DNA of 64,000 nt from Collinsella aerofaciens (GTDB taxonomy: Bacteria > Actinomycetota > Coriobacteriia > Coriobacteriales > Coriobacteriaceae), in contig NZ_JAQLFP010000001.1 of NCBI RefSeq assembly GCF_028207065.1, positions 102,077 to 166,076 of the forward strand. The letters are read 5' to 3'. A program made the position numbers and the translations under genes. This document shows, one piece after another, positions 24,406 through 32,640 of this stretch. The number at the start of each line of letters is the position of its first letter. Within the stretch, counting starts at the first letter, position 1. Under the pieces are notes generated by a model. The model did no database searches and was not told the origin of the DNA. It worked only from the letters and a program-made list of their open reading frames with translations.

Positions 24406-25488
24406 TTGTCTTTATCCCATCCTTTGCCTCGCGAGCTGACGCGCCCCGTGCATGTGGGCGGCGTGCAGATCGGTGGCGGCGCGCCGGTGGTGGTCCAATC
24501 TATGACCTGCACCGATACCGCTGATGCCCAGGCAACGCTTGCGCAAGTGTGCGCGTTGGCGCAGGCTGGCTGCGATATCGTGCGCGTGAGCGTGCCCTCC
24601 GAGGCCGCGCTTGAGGGCTTCCGCACCATCTGTGCCGAGTCTCCGGTGCCCATTGTCGCCGATATCCACTTTAACCATAAGCTCGCCATTGGTGCCGTTG
24701 AGGCCGGTGCCGCCAAGCTGCGCATCAATCCCGGCAATATCGGCGATTGGGCCAAGGTTGACGCGGTGATCGATGCTGCGGGTGCCGCGGGCTGTGCGAT
24801 TCGCATTGGCGTGAACGCGGGCTCGCTTGAGCAAGATATTGCCGAGCGCGACGACCTCACGCAGCCCGAAAAGCTCGTGATGTCGAGCGAGCGCTTCGTC
24901 AAGCACTTTGAGGATCGCGGCTTTACGAACATTGTGCTTTCGGCCAAGGCCCATAGCGTGCAAACGACGCTCGATACCTATCGAGCCCTGTCACGTGAGA
25001 TTCCCCACGTTCCGCTTCACCTGGGCGTGACGGAGGCGGGGACCAAGCTTCAGGGCACCATCAAGAGCTCTGTAGGCTTGGGTATCTTGCTTTCCGAAGG
25101 CATCGGCGACACCATGCGTGTGTCGCTCACGGCCGATCCGGTTGAGGAGCCGCCGGTCGCCTGGGGAATTCTACAGTCGCTGGGCCTGCGTCGCCGTGGT
25201 CCCGAGATTGTCTCGTGCCCCACGTGCGCCCGCTGCCAGGTTAACCTCATTCCCATCGCCGAGGAGGTCACCGAGCGGCTTAAGAACTATTCCGCGCCGC
25301 TTTCGATTGCCGTCATGGGATGTGCCGTTAATGGCCCCGGCGAGGCTTCTGATGCCGACCTGGGCGTTGCTTGCGGACGTGGTCAGGCCTTGCTCTTTTC
25401 GCATGGCCAGATCATTGGTAAAGTAGCTGAGGACCAAATTGTCGACGCGCTTATGGCAGAGGTCGACAAGCTTATTGAGGAGAAATAA
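24406..25488 (+). CDS. ispG: 4-hydroxy-3-methylbut-2-enyl diphosphate synthase IspG
   Basis: 360-residue [4Fe-4S] enzyme of the MEP pathway (MEcPP to HMBPP). The TIM barrel begins VHVGGVQIGGGAPVVVQSMTCTDT. Cluster ligands are in CPTCARC and in the MGCAVNGPGEASDADLGVA block. The start is TTG 24406, with AGGGGAG 8-9 nt upstream, 13 nt after rseP. The iron-sulphur cluster suits an anaerobic host. Confidence 0.95.
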   Translation: MSLSHPLPRELTRPVHVGGVQIGGGAPVVVQSMTCTDTADAQATLAQVCALAQAGCDIVRVSVPSEAALEGFRTICAESPVPIVADIHFNHKLAIGAVEAGAAKLRINPGNIGDWAKVDAVIDAAGAAGCAIRIGVNAGSLEQDIAERDDLTQPEKLVMSSERFVKHFEDRGFTNIVLSAKAHSVQTTLDTYRALSREIPHVPLHLGVTEAGTKLQGTIKSSVGLGILLSEGIGDTMRVSLTADPVEEPPVAWGILQSLGLRRRGPEIVSCPTCARCQVNLIPIAEEVTERLKNYSAPLSIAVMGCAVNGPGEASDADLGVACGRGQALLFSHGQIIGKVAEDQIVDALMAEVDKLIEEK

Positions 25489-27210
25489 ATGACCCGAGCA
25501 ATGTATATGTCTAAGCTCTATGCGCCGACGCTTAAAGAGGATCCGGCGGACGCTGAGCTCGCCAGCCACCGCCTGCTGCTCCGTGCCGGCATGATCCGCA
25601 AGGAGGCCGCCGGTCTGTATTCCTACCTGCCGCTCGCATGGCGCTCGATTCGCAAGATTGAGAACATCGTGCGCGACGAGATGGACGCCGCCGGCGCCCA
25701 GGAGCTTATGATGCCCATTATGGTCGACGCCGAGTTGTGGCGTGAGTCCGGCCGTATCGATGCCTATGGCAAGGAGCTTGTGCGCTTTGACGACCGTCAT
25801 GGTCGCGAGTTCGTGCTGGGCCCCACGCACGAGGAGACCGTCACGGCCCTGGTGCGCAACGAGCTGCGCTCCTATAAGCAGCTGCCAGTGAACCTCTATC
25901 ACATCCAGGATAAGTTCCGCGACGAGTTCCGTCCCCGTTTTGGCCTGATGCGCGGTCGCGAGTTCATCATGAAGGATGCCTACAGCTTCTCCGCCACGCA
26001 GGAGAGCTTGCAGGAGGAGTATGACAAGATGAAGCAGGCCTACGCTAACATTTGCGAGCGCTGCTACATCAAGGCCTTGCCCGTCGTTGCCGACTCCGGC
26101 GAGATCGGTGGCGATACCTCCGTCGAGTACATGGCTTTGGCCGACGCCGGCGAGGCTTCTCTCGTCTATTGCGATGACTGCGGTTTTGCCGCCGATGATG
26201 AGGCTGCAAGCACCAAGGTCGTCGTGACTGAGGGTCCCGGTGACGGTACGCTTACCAAGGTCGAGACTCCGGGCATGGGCACCATTGAGGCCGTTGCTAA
26301 GTTCTTTGGGTTCCCCGAGAACGGCACGCGCAAGTCCCTGGCGCTCATCGATGCCGAGGGCAAGCCCGTCGTGGCCATCGTCCCGGGCGATCATGAGCTC
26401 AACGACTGCAAGGCCGAGCATGTCTTTGGCAAGGGTTATCGCATGATGACGGACGAGGAGCTTCAGACCTACGGTCTGCACAAGGGCTTTATCGGACCGG
26501 TTAACTTGCCCGAGGGCATCCGTCTGGTGTGCGACGAGAGCCTGCGCGAGTCTAAGCAGTGGGCCTGCGGTGCCAACGAGGTCGATTATCACTTTACCGG
26601 TGCCTGCCCCGAGCGCGACTTTACCGTCGATGAGTGGGCAGATCTGGTCACCGTCGTTGCCGGCGATCCCTGCCCGCACTGCGGCAAGCCGCTCTCTGCT
26701 GCTCGCGGCATCGAGGTCTCGCAGGTCTTCCAGCTGGGTACCAAGTATTCCGAGGCCATGGGCGCCACCTTTATGGACGAGGACGGCAAGGAGAAGCCGC
26801 TTATCATGGGTTGCTACGGCGTGGGCGTGTCCCGCTCGCTTGCTGCCGTCGTGGAGCAGCACAACGACGAGCACGGTATCGTCTGGCCGGTTTCCGTTGC
26901 CCCGTACGAGGTCGCTGTGATTCCGCTCGATCCCAAGAAGGAGGAGTGCGCAACCGTCTGCGACCAAATCGTCGAGGGCTTGTGCGCCGAGGGTATCGAG
27001 GTCGTCGTCGACGACCGTGACGAGCGTCCCGGCTTTAAGTTTGCCGATAACGACCTTATGGGATTCCCGTATCAGGTGGTGCTTGGCAAGCGTGGCCTTA
27101 AGAATGGCACCGTTGAGCTCAAGGACCGTGCCACGGGCGAGCGCGAGGACGTGGCGATTGACGAGGTCGTCGCCAAGGTTGCCGAGCTTGTTAAGGCGGC
27201 CCGCCGTTAA
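25489..27210 (+). CDS. proS: Prolyl-tRNA synthetase, bacterial type with editing domain
   Basis: 573-residue class II synthetase. The core has LLRAGMIRKEAAGLYSYLPLAWRSIRKIE, RDEMDAAGAQELMMP and LGPTHEETVTALVRNEL, plus KDKFRDEFRPRFGLMRGREFIMKDAYSF-like motif 2. The cis-editing INS domain spans about 220-400, and an anticodon-binding domain is at the C-terminus. ATG 25489 follows GAGGAG; Met5 (25501) is an alternative. The Fe/S-independent Cys-rich PCPHCGKPL element near residue 397 lies at the domain junction. Confidence 0.95.
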   Translation: MTRAMYMSKLYAPTLKEDPADAELASHRLLLRAGMIRKEAAGLYSYLPLAWRSIRKIENIVRDEMDAAGAQELMMPIMVDAELWRESGRIDAYGKELVRFDDRHGREFVLGPTHEETVTALVRNELRSYKQLPVNLYHIQDKFRDEFRPRFGLMRGREFIMKDAYSFSATQESLQEEYDKMKQAYANICERCYIKALPVVADSGEIGGDTSVEYMALADAGEASLVYCDDCGFAADDEAASTKVVVTEGPGDGTLTKVETPGMGTIEAVAKFFGFPENGTRKSLALIDAEGKPVVAIVPGDHELNDCKAEHVFGKGYRMMTDEELQTYGLHKGFIGPVNLPEGIRLVCDESLRESKQWACGANEVDYHFTGACPERDFTVDEWADLVTVVAGDPCPHCGKPLSAARGIEVSQVFQLGTKYSEAMGATFMDEDGKEKPLIMGCYGVGVSRSLAAVVEQHNDEHGIVWPVSVAPYEVAVIPLDPKKEECATVCDQIVEGLCAEGIEVVVDDRDERPGFKFADNDLMGFPYQVVLGKRGLKNGTVELKDRATGEREDVAIDEVVAKVAELVKAARR

Positions 27211-27241
27211 TCGACGTTTCTGCTATTAGATGTAATTGCGG

Positions 27242-27288
27242 GACTGCTCCGTATCTCTCTTAGGAAGAGATGCGGAGCAGTCTATTTT
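27242..27288 (+). terminator. Intrinsic terminator after proS
   Basis: A long stem pairs 27242-27260 with about 27265-27282 (GACTGCTCCG against CGGAGCAGTC plus inner pairs), followed by TATTTTG. Confidence 0.85.
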
Positions 27289-27316
27289 GTTGCGTGAATA
27301 AACTCGATGGGTAAAG

Positions 27317-27352
27317 GAAAACCCCACAGCCCATATGAGCTGCGGGGTTTTC
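27317..27352 (-). terminator. Terminator of the minus-strand adhE-kinase unit
   Basis: The arms pair GAAAACCCC with GGGGTTTTC, with inner CAGC/GCTG. The symmetry could serve both directions. It lies 35 bp past the stop of the minus-strand kinase gene. Confidence 0.75.
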
Positions 27353-27386
27353 TTGTGCCTCCGATGCGAAATAAATCGCTCAGATA

Positions 27387-28151
27387 TTACTGATAATCGA
27401 CGACGTCGATCCAGTTCTTCAGGAACTCATCGTTCACGTTGCGCTTACGAGCGAGCTCGGAAGCAGCGACGATGCTCGTCCACTGACGCACGACCTGCAT
27501 GGGCATGTCGGCGCGGTCGCAGTAGAGCTCCAGGTAGGCCTCGGCCTGGTCCTTGCTGTTGAGGGCAAAGAGCAGGTAGGTGGTGGCAACGTCGGCAGCA
27601 GGGGAGCCCTGGGTGGCATGTGCCCAGTCGCAGACGTAAAGCTGGCCGTCGTCTCCGACGATGACGTTGGAGGGGTTGAAGTCGCCGTGGCAGACCTTGA
27701 ACTCCTTGGTCATGCCGTCCAGACGCTCCTGAAGGTTGTAGCGCGTGGTGGCATTGAGCTGATCAAGGCTGTCGATCATGCGGGCAAACTTGTCGCGCTG
27801 ACGGTTGAGCAGCGGGGAGGTGTAGCCGTGGATCTCGACCTGGAGGTCGACGAACATCTCGAGGTACTCACCAAAGCGCTGGGGCTCGGCAGTCATCTTC
27901 TCGGCAAGGGTGGTGCCCGGAACCTTCTCGGTCACGAGCGCCCAGCCGTTGGCGTTCTCGAGCTGGGAAACCTCGAGAGCCTTGGGGCTGCGGATGCCGC
28001 ACTCATTGATGCGGGCAAGATTCAAAGCCTCGTTGAACACGTCGGAGACAGGCTTGGTCTCGTTAAAGACCTTGACGATCTTGTCGCCCAGGTCGTAAAC
28101 GACCTTGTTGCCACGGCGGACGAGCTCGGTCTTGGAATCGGGTAGCAGCAT
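27387..28151 (-). CDS. Aminoglycoside phosphotransferase/choline kinase-like protein
   Basis: 254-residue protein of the APH (protein-kinase-like) superfamily. The N-terminal half has a nucleotide-binding lobe (VVYDLGDKIVKVFNE, with Lys in the usual position). The catalytic Brenner-type motif is VCHGDFNPSNVIVG, followed by the metal-binding LYVCDWAHATQGSPAADVATTYLL. Its substrate is not predictable. It is not necessarily a resistance enzyme, as many relatives phosphorylate sugars, choline or other small molecules. ATG 28151 has AAAGGATG upstream. It lies 88 bp downstream of adhE on the same strand and may be cotranscribed. Confidence 0.85.
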   Translation of the reverse strand: MLLPDSKTELVRRGNKVVYDLGDKIVKVFNETKPVSDVFNEALNLARINECGIRSPKALEVSQLENANGWALVTEKVPGTTLAEKMTAEPQRFGEYLEMFVDLQVEIHGYTSPLLNRQRDKFARMIDSLDQLNATTRYNLQERLDGMTKEFKVCHGDFNPSNVIVGDDGQLYVCDWAHATQGSPAADVATTYLLFALNSKDQAEAYLELYCDRADMPMQVVRQWTSIVAASELARKRNVNDEFLKNWIDVVDYQ

Positions 28152-28183
28152 GGTTGCATCCTTTCAACGATGCGATAGAAGCG

Positions 28184-28222
28184 ACGGCGGGGGTGTGTGA
28201 AACACCCGTGCACCCCCGTCGT
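28184..28222 (-). terminator. GC-rich hairpin between adhE and the kinase gene
   Basis: ACGG-CGGGGGTG (28184-28195) faces CACCCCCGTCGT (28211-28222), just past the adhE stop on the minus strand. No T-run follows on the minus strand, so it may be an mRNA-stabilising or attenuating hairpin rather than a full terminator. Confidence 0.45.
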
Positions 28223-28239
28223 TAAAAACCGTGCTAAAA

Positions 28240-30888
28240 CTAGCAGACGGCGTAGTCCTGAGGCTCGCGGCCGTAGTAGGCGTCCAGGTAGAGCTCCTTG
28301 ATCTCGCTCATGAGCGGGTAGCGCGGGTTGGCGCCGGTGCACTGGTCGTTGAATGCCTGCTCGGTCATCTCGTCGAGGGTGTCGAGGAAGTACTGCTCGT
28401 CAACACCGTAGTCGGCGATGGTCTTCTTGACACCGATGAAGTCCTTGAGTTCCTCGAGCTTCGTGATGAAGTTCTCGAAGACCTCCTTGTCGTCCTTGCC
28501 CTCGATGCCGCAGTACTTGGCCATCTCGGCGTAGTTGTGCAGCGCGTTGGGGTAAGGATACTGGGAGAAGGTACCCATCTTGACGGGAGCCTCAGCGGCG
28601 TTGTAGCGCATGACGCGGGTCAGGATGACAGCGTTTGCGAGGCCGTGGGGCAGGTGATGGAAAGCGCCGAGCTTGTGGGCCATGGAGTGGTTGAGGCCCA
28701 GGAAGGCGTTGGCGAAGGCCATACCGGCCATGCAGGAGGCGTTGTGCATCTCCTCGCGGGCGTGCGGGTCCTTGGCGCCGTTCGTGAAGCTGGAGGGCAG
28801 GTTCTCGAAGACGAGCTTGGCAGCGCGCTCGGAGAGGCCCTTGGTGTAGTCGGAAGCCATGATGGAGACGTAGGACTCGATGGCGTGGGTCATGACGTCG
28901 ATGCCGGAGGCAGCGGTCAGGCCGCGCGGGGCGGTCATGCAGTTGTCGGCGTCGACGATAGCCATGTTGGGGAGCAGCGCGTAGTCGGCGAGCGGCCACT
29001 TGATGCCGGTCTCCTTGTCGGTGATGATGGCGAACGGCGTGCACTCGGAGCCGGTACCCGAAGAGGTCGGGACGGCGACGAAGTAGGCCTTCTTGCCCAT
29101 CTCGGGGAAAGTGAAGATACGCTTGCGGATGTCCATGAAGTCCATGGCCATGTCCTCAAACTTGCACTCGGGGTGCTCGTACATCATCCACATGATCTTG
29201 CCGGCGTCCATAGCGGAGCCACCGCCGACGGCGATGATGACGTCCGGCTCAAAGAGAGCCATCTGCTTGGCGCCGCGACGTGCGCACTGCAGCGACGGAT
29301 CGGGCTCGACGTCGTAGAAGCAGTCGTGGGCGATGCCCATCTCGTCGAGCTTGGCCTCGATGGCGCGGGTGTTGCCATTCTTGAAGAGGAACTGGTCGGT
29401 GACGATGAAGGCACGCTTCTTGCCCATGACGGTACCGAGCTCGTCGAGGGCGACGGGCGTGGAACCCTTCTTGAAGTAGACCTTCTCGGGAGCGCGGAAC
29501 CACAGCATGTTCTCACGGCGCTCGGCCACAGTCTTAACGTTGATCAAGTGCTTCACCCCAACGTTCTCGGAGACGGAGTTGCCGCCCCAGGAGCCGCAGC
29601 CCAGGGTCAGAGACGGCTTCATGCCAAAGTTGTACAGGTCACCGATGCCGCCGTGCGAGGACGGGGTATTGATGACGATACGGCAGGCCTTCATGACGTG
29701 CTCGAACAGGCTGATCTTCTCGGCCTGGGCGGGGTGCACGTACAGAGAGGCGGTGTGGCCCGGGCCACCGGCGAGCACCAGGTGCTCGGCCTTGTCGACG
29801 GCCTCCTGGAAGTCCTTGGCGTGGTACATGGCCAGGACCGGGGAGAGCTTCTCGTGGGAGAACTCCTCCTTGGCGGGGTCGGTGGAGGTGACCTCGGCGA
29901 TCAGGATCTTGGTCTTGGCGGGAACCTCGATGCCTGCGAGCTCGGCGATCTTGGCGGCAGCCATGCCGGGGATGCGGTGGTCGAGAGCGCCGTTCTTGAA
30001 CATGGCGGCACGCAGTGCCTCCATCTCGGCACCCTGCTTGACGAAGTAGCAGCCGCGCTTCTGGAACTCGGCCTTAACCTGGTCATAGATGGTGTCGATG
30101 ACGGTCACGGACTGCTCGGAAGCGCAGATCATGCCGTTGTCGAAGGTCTTGGAGTGGATGATGGAGTTGACGGCGAGCAGCACGTCGGCGGTGTCGTCGA
30201 TGACGACCGGGGTGTTACCGGCGCCAACGCCCAGGGCGGGCTTGCCCGAGGAGTAGGCGGCCTTGACCATGCCCGGGCCACCGGTGGCGAGGATGATGTC
30301 GACGTCGCGCATGACCATGTTGGTCAGCTCGATGGAGGGGACATCGACCCAGCCGATGATACCCTCGGGGGCGCCGGCCTTGACGGCGGCGTCAAGCACG
30401 AGCTTGGCGGCGGCGATGGTGCACTTGGCGGCAGCCGGGTGCGGGGAGATGATGATGGCGTTGCGGGTCTTCAGGCTGATCAGCGTCTTGAAGATCGCAG
30501 TGGAGGTGGGGTTGGTCGTCGGGATGACGGCGCCCACGATACCGATGGGCTCGGCGATCTTGGTGATGCCATAAGCCTCGTCGCGCTCCAGGACACCACA
30601 GGTCTTGGTGTTCTTGTAAGCGTTGTAGATGTACTCTGCGGCGTAGTGGTTCTTGATGACCTTGTCCTCAAGAACGCCGCGGCCGGTCTCCTCGATGGCC
30701 ATCTTCGCCAACGGGATACGAGCCTTGTTGGCGGCCATGGCGGCCTCATAGAAGATCTTGTCGACCTGCTCCTGCGTGTACGTAGCAAAAAGCGCCTGGG
30801 CCTCTCGCATCTGAGCGAGCTTAGCCTCAAGCGCCTCTACGTTGTCCACAATTGCGGGAGTAGTGTTTTCCGGTGACTTTTTCACCAT
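28240..30888 (-). CDS. adhE: Bifunctional acetaldehyde-CoA/alcohol dehydrogenase AdhE
   Basis: 882-residue fermentative enzyme reducing acetyl-CoA to ethanol with two NADH. The N-terminal aldehyde dehydrogenase half has GVGAGNTPVVIDDTADV and the catalytic cysteine in FDNGMICASEQS. The C-terminal iron-dependent alcohol dehydrogenase half has the nucleotide-binding GGGSAMDAGKIMWMMYEHP and metal histidines in NHSMAHKLGAFHHLPHGLANAV. AdhE proteins form spirosome filaments. ATG 30888 has AAGGAG upstream. It is a monocistronic or two-gene unit with the APH-like kinase, with a repeat-rich promoter region. Confidence 0.97.
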   Translation of the reverse strand: MVKKSPENTTPAIVDNVEALEAKLAQMREAQALFATYTQEQVDKIFYEAAMAANKARIPLAKMAIEETGRGVLEDKVIKNHYAAEYIYNAYKNTKTCGVLERDEAYGITKIAEPIGIVGAVIPTTNPTSTAIFKTLISLKTRNAIIISPHPAAAKCTIAAAKLVLDAAVKAGAPEGIIGWVDVPSIELTNMVMRDVDIILATGGPGMVKAAYSSGKPALGVGAGNTPVVIDDTADVLLAVNSIIHSKTFDNGMICASEQSVTVIDTIYDQVKAEFQKRGCYFVKQGAEMEALRAAMFKNGALDHRIPGMAAAKIAELAGIEVPAKTKILIAEVTSTDPAKEEFSHEKLSPVLAMYHAKDFQEAVDKAEHLVLAGGPGHTASLYVHPAQAEKISLFEHVMKACRIVINTPSSHGGIGDLYNFGMKPSLTLGCGSWGGNSVSENVGVKHLINVKTVAERRENMLWFRAPEKVYFKKGSTPVALDELGTVMGKKRAFIVTDQFLFKNGNTRAIEAKLDEMGIAHDCFYDVEPDPSLQCARRGAKQMALFEPDVIIAVGGGSAMDAGKIMWMMYEHPECKFEDMAMDFMDIRKRIFTFPEMGKKAYFVAVPTSSGTGSECTPFAIITDKETGIKWPLADYALLPNMAIVDADNCMTAPRGLTAASGIDVMTHAIESYVSIMASDYTKGLSERAAKLVFENLPSSFTNGAKDPHAREEMHNASCMAGMAFANAFLGLNHSMAHKLGAFHHLPHGLANAVILTRVMRYNAAEAPVKMGTFSQYPYPNALHNYAEMAKYCGIEGKDDKEVFENFITKLEELKDFIGVKKTIADYGVDEQYFLDTLDEMTEQAFNDQCTGANPRYPLMSEIKELYLDAYYGREPQDYAVC

Positions 30889-30928
30889 TTGTGTCTCCTT
30901 GCGATCGGAGATTTACCCTACGTCTAGC

Positions 30929-31011
30929 ATGATAGCAAGAAATAATTCGGTAAACGGTAAGATTCCCGTAAAAGGCACACTAAAACGCTTCAATTAACTG
31001 AAACGCTTCAA
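30929..31011 (-). promoter_or_regulatory. adhE promoter with two kinds of operator-like repeats
   Basis: On the minus strand TATCAT (30934-30929), preceded by TTGC, fits a -10 about 40 bp before the start codon. The expected -35 position is occupied by TACCGTTTACCG (30959-30948), identical to a 12-mer upstream of ppdK (7126-7137). Further upstream are two direct copies of AAACGCTTCAA on the plus strand (30983-30993 and 31001-31011, 18 bp apart). The second lies in the inverted repeat TGAAACGCTTCA, reminiscent of LacI/GalR-family operators. Confidence 0.55.
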
Positions 31012-31046
31012 CTATAACTTTTAACTTCCCGTTTGCCGCATCGCCC

Positions 31047-31309
31047 CACTCATTGGGGACAGACTTATATGAGTATTTCAATGGGAAAACGGGGAGAACG
31101 GGGCACCTGTTTGACAATCGCTATTCGCGGGTCGCGGTCGAGTCGGACACGCAGGCGGTCCAGTTGCTCGATTATATCCATCTCAATCCTGTGAAAGGCG
31201 CGCTCGACTCGCTCGATGCGTACCGCTGGTCAAGCTTCAAGGCATATCAGCTGGGCTATGATTCCTTTGACATCTGTAAACACTCATGTAAGTCTGTCCC
31301 CAATGAGTG
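31047..31309. mobile_element. Non-autonomous RAYT-type element with 28-bp inverted repeats
   Basis: The left end 31047-31074 and right end 31282-31309 are inverted repeats matching at 27 of 28 bases. Each contains CATTGGGGACAGACTTA. The 263-bp unit carries a fragment of a REP-associated tyrosine transposase and sits in the adhE-rpmB intergenic region. GGGGACAGAC-type repeats around such transposases are known from other genomes. I see no clear target-site duplication. Confidence 0.75.
31068..31280 (+). pseudogene. REP-associated tyrosine transposase fragment (Y1 transposase family)
   Basis: Between the inverted repeats an open stretch encodes EYFNGKTGRTGHLFDNRYSR, then VESDTQAVQLLDYIHLNPVKG and YRWSSFKAYQ. 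These are the C-terminal blocks of the TnpA-REP family (GHLFqgRY, YIHLNPVraG, YRWSSy). The N-terminal half, with the HUH metal-binding motif, is missing, so it cannot be active. The frame continues without sense past the right repeat to a stop at 31403. Confidence 0.8.
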
Positions 31310-31310
31310 C

Positions 31311-31343
31311 AAAAAGGCGCCCTCCGTGGGGGAGGACGCCTTT
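31311..31343 (-). terminator. Intrinsic terminator of rpmB
   Basis: On the minus strand a 13-bp stem (arms 31331-31343 and 31313-31325, one mismatch) with a five-base loop is followed by TTTTTGC. It abuts the right repeat of the transposase remnant. Confidence 0.85.
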
Positions 31344-31411
31344 GGTAAGTTCTATATGAACGCGAGGTCTTTGACCCGGAGAGTCCGAGGTACTTGTTGG
31401 TAAGACCTTAT

Positions 31412-31600
31412 TTAGGAGCGCGCAACCTTGCCGGACTTGAGGCAGGTGGAGCAAACGTTCATCTTGCGACGGTGACCATCGACGACGACGTAAACGCGCT
31501 GGATGTTGGGGCGGAACTTACGGTTGGTGACGCGGTGAGAGTGGCTGATGGAGCGACCGGCAACGGGGTGCTTACCGCAAACTTCGCAAACTTTGGACAT
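31412..31600 (-). CDS. rpmB: 50S ribosomal protein L28, zinc-binding form
   Basis: 62-residue L28. Two CxxC pairs (CEVCGKHP and CSTCLKSG) mark the zinc-containing C+ form; many genomes have a C- paralogue for zinc limitation. The core RSISHSHRVTNRKFRPNIQRV is typical. ATG 31600 is preceded on the minus strand by AAGGAGGG; the frame is open further upstream but that extension is not L28-like. It is transcribed alone, convergent with the RAYT remnant. Confidence 0.96.
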   Translation of the reverse strand: MSKVCEVCGKHPVAGRSISHSHRVTNRKFRPNIQRVYVVVDGHRRKMNVCSTCLKSGKVARS

Positions 31601-31654
31601 AACTGACCCTCCTTGGGCGACAAACGAACATGTCGCGTTAACAAACAAGCCTGA

Positions 31655-31660
31655 ACTATA
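31655..31660 (-). promoter_or_regulatory. Extended -10 of rpmB
   Basis: On the minus strand TGC-TATAGT lies about 55 bp before the rpmB start. The -35 is poorly defined. Confidence 0.5.
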
Positions 31661-31923
31661 GCACAGAAGCAGCTCCCTGTGCGTAATCTACACAGAGATA
31701 TTCCTCTTTTGGCGATAGTGCTCACGCCACGGCCCTGGACGTAGATCCGATTTGCGTGCAGCAGAGGGGATTATGCCAGCTCGTGCGTGCGTTTTCAAGC
31801 TCGTCCCACAAATATATATAGGTTTATGGAGCGCCTGCGCCCGTTTACGGATTGTTCTGTATTTATGCTCGCAATTAAGCTCGAGGTTGGCTACACTATC
31901 CCTTGACCATTAAAGGGGTACGA
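31661..31923. other. Divergent intergenic region between rpmB and the pyr operon
   Basis: I find no convincing gene or RNA here. It must hold the upstream parts of the rpmB promoter (minus strand) and the pyr promoter (plus strand). The best candidate for the latter is TACACT (31892-31897) with TCGCAA at 31869-31874 and a 17-bp spacer. Confidence 0.5.
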
Positions 31924-32012
31924 GATACCCACATGGAATTACATAGCTGCCAAAGAGCAGCCCTTCCTGTGGGTGTCTGGTCCGCTTTAAGCGGTCGGGC
32001 ATCTATTTTTTT
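31924..32012 (+). promoter_or_regulatory. pyr operon leader with mutually exclusive antiterminator and terminator
   Basis: Two pairings compete. GATACCCAC (31924-31932) can pair with GTGGGTGTC (31969-31977). The same segment, GGTGTCT (31972-31978), can instead pair with GGGCATC (31997-32003) above an inner CCGCTT/AAGCGG stem (31982-31994), followed by TATTTTTTT (32004-32012). This is the layout of transcription attenuation in front of pyrR. Whether PyrR itself binds here is inference; I do not see the full Bacillus PyrR-binding consensus. Confidence 0.6.
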
Positions 32013-32039
32013 GACTGTGTCAGCAGTCAAGACATGTGA

Positions 32040-32636
<597 letters not shown>

Positions 32637-32640
32637 TACC

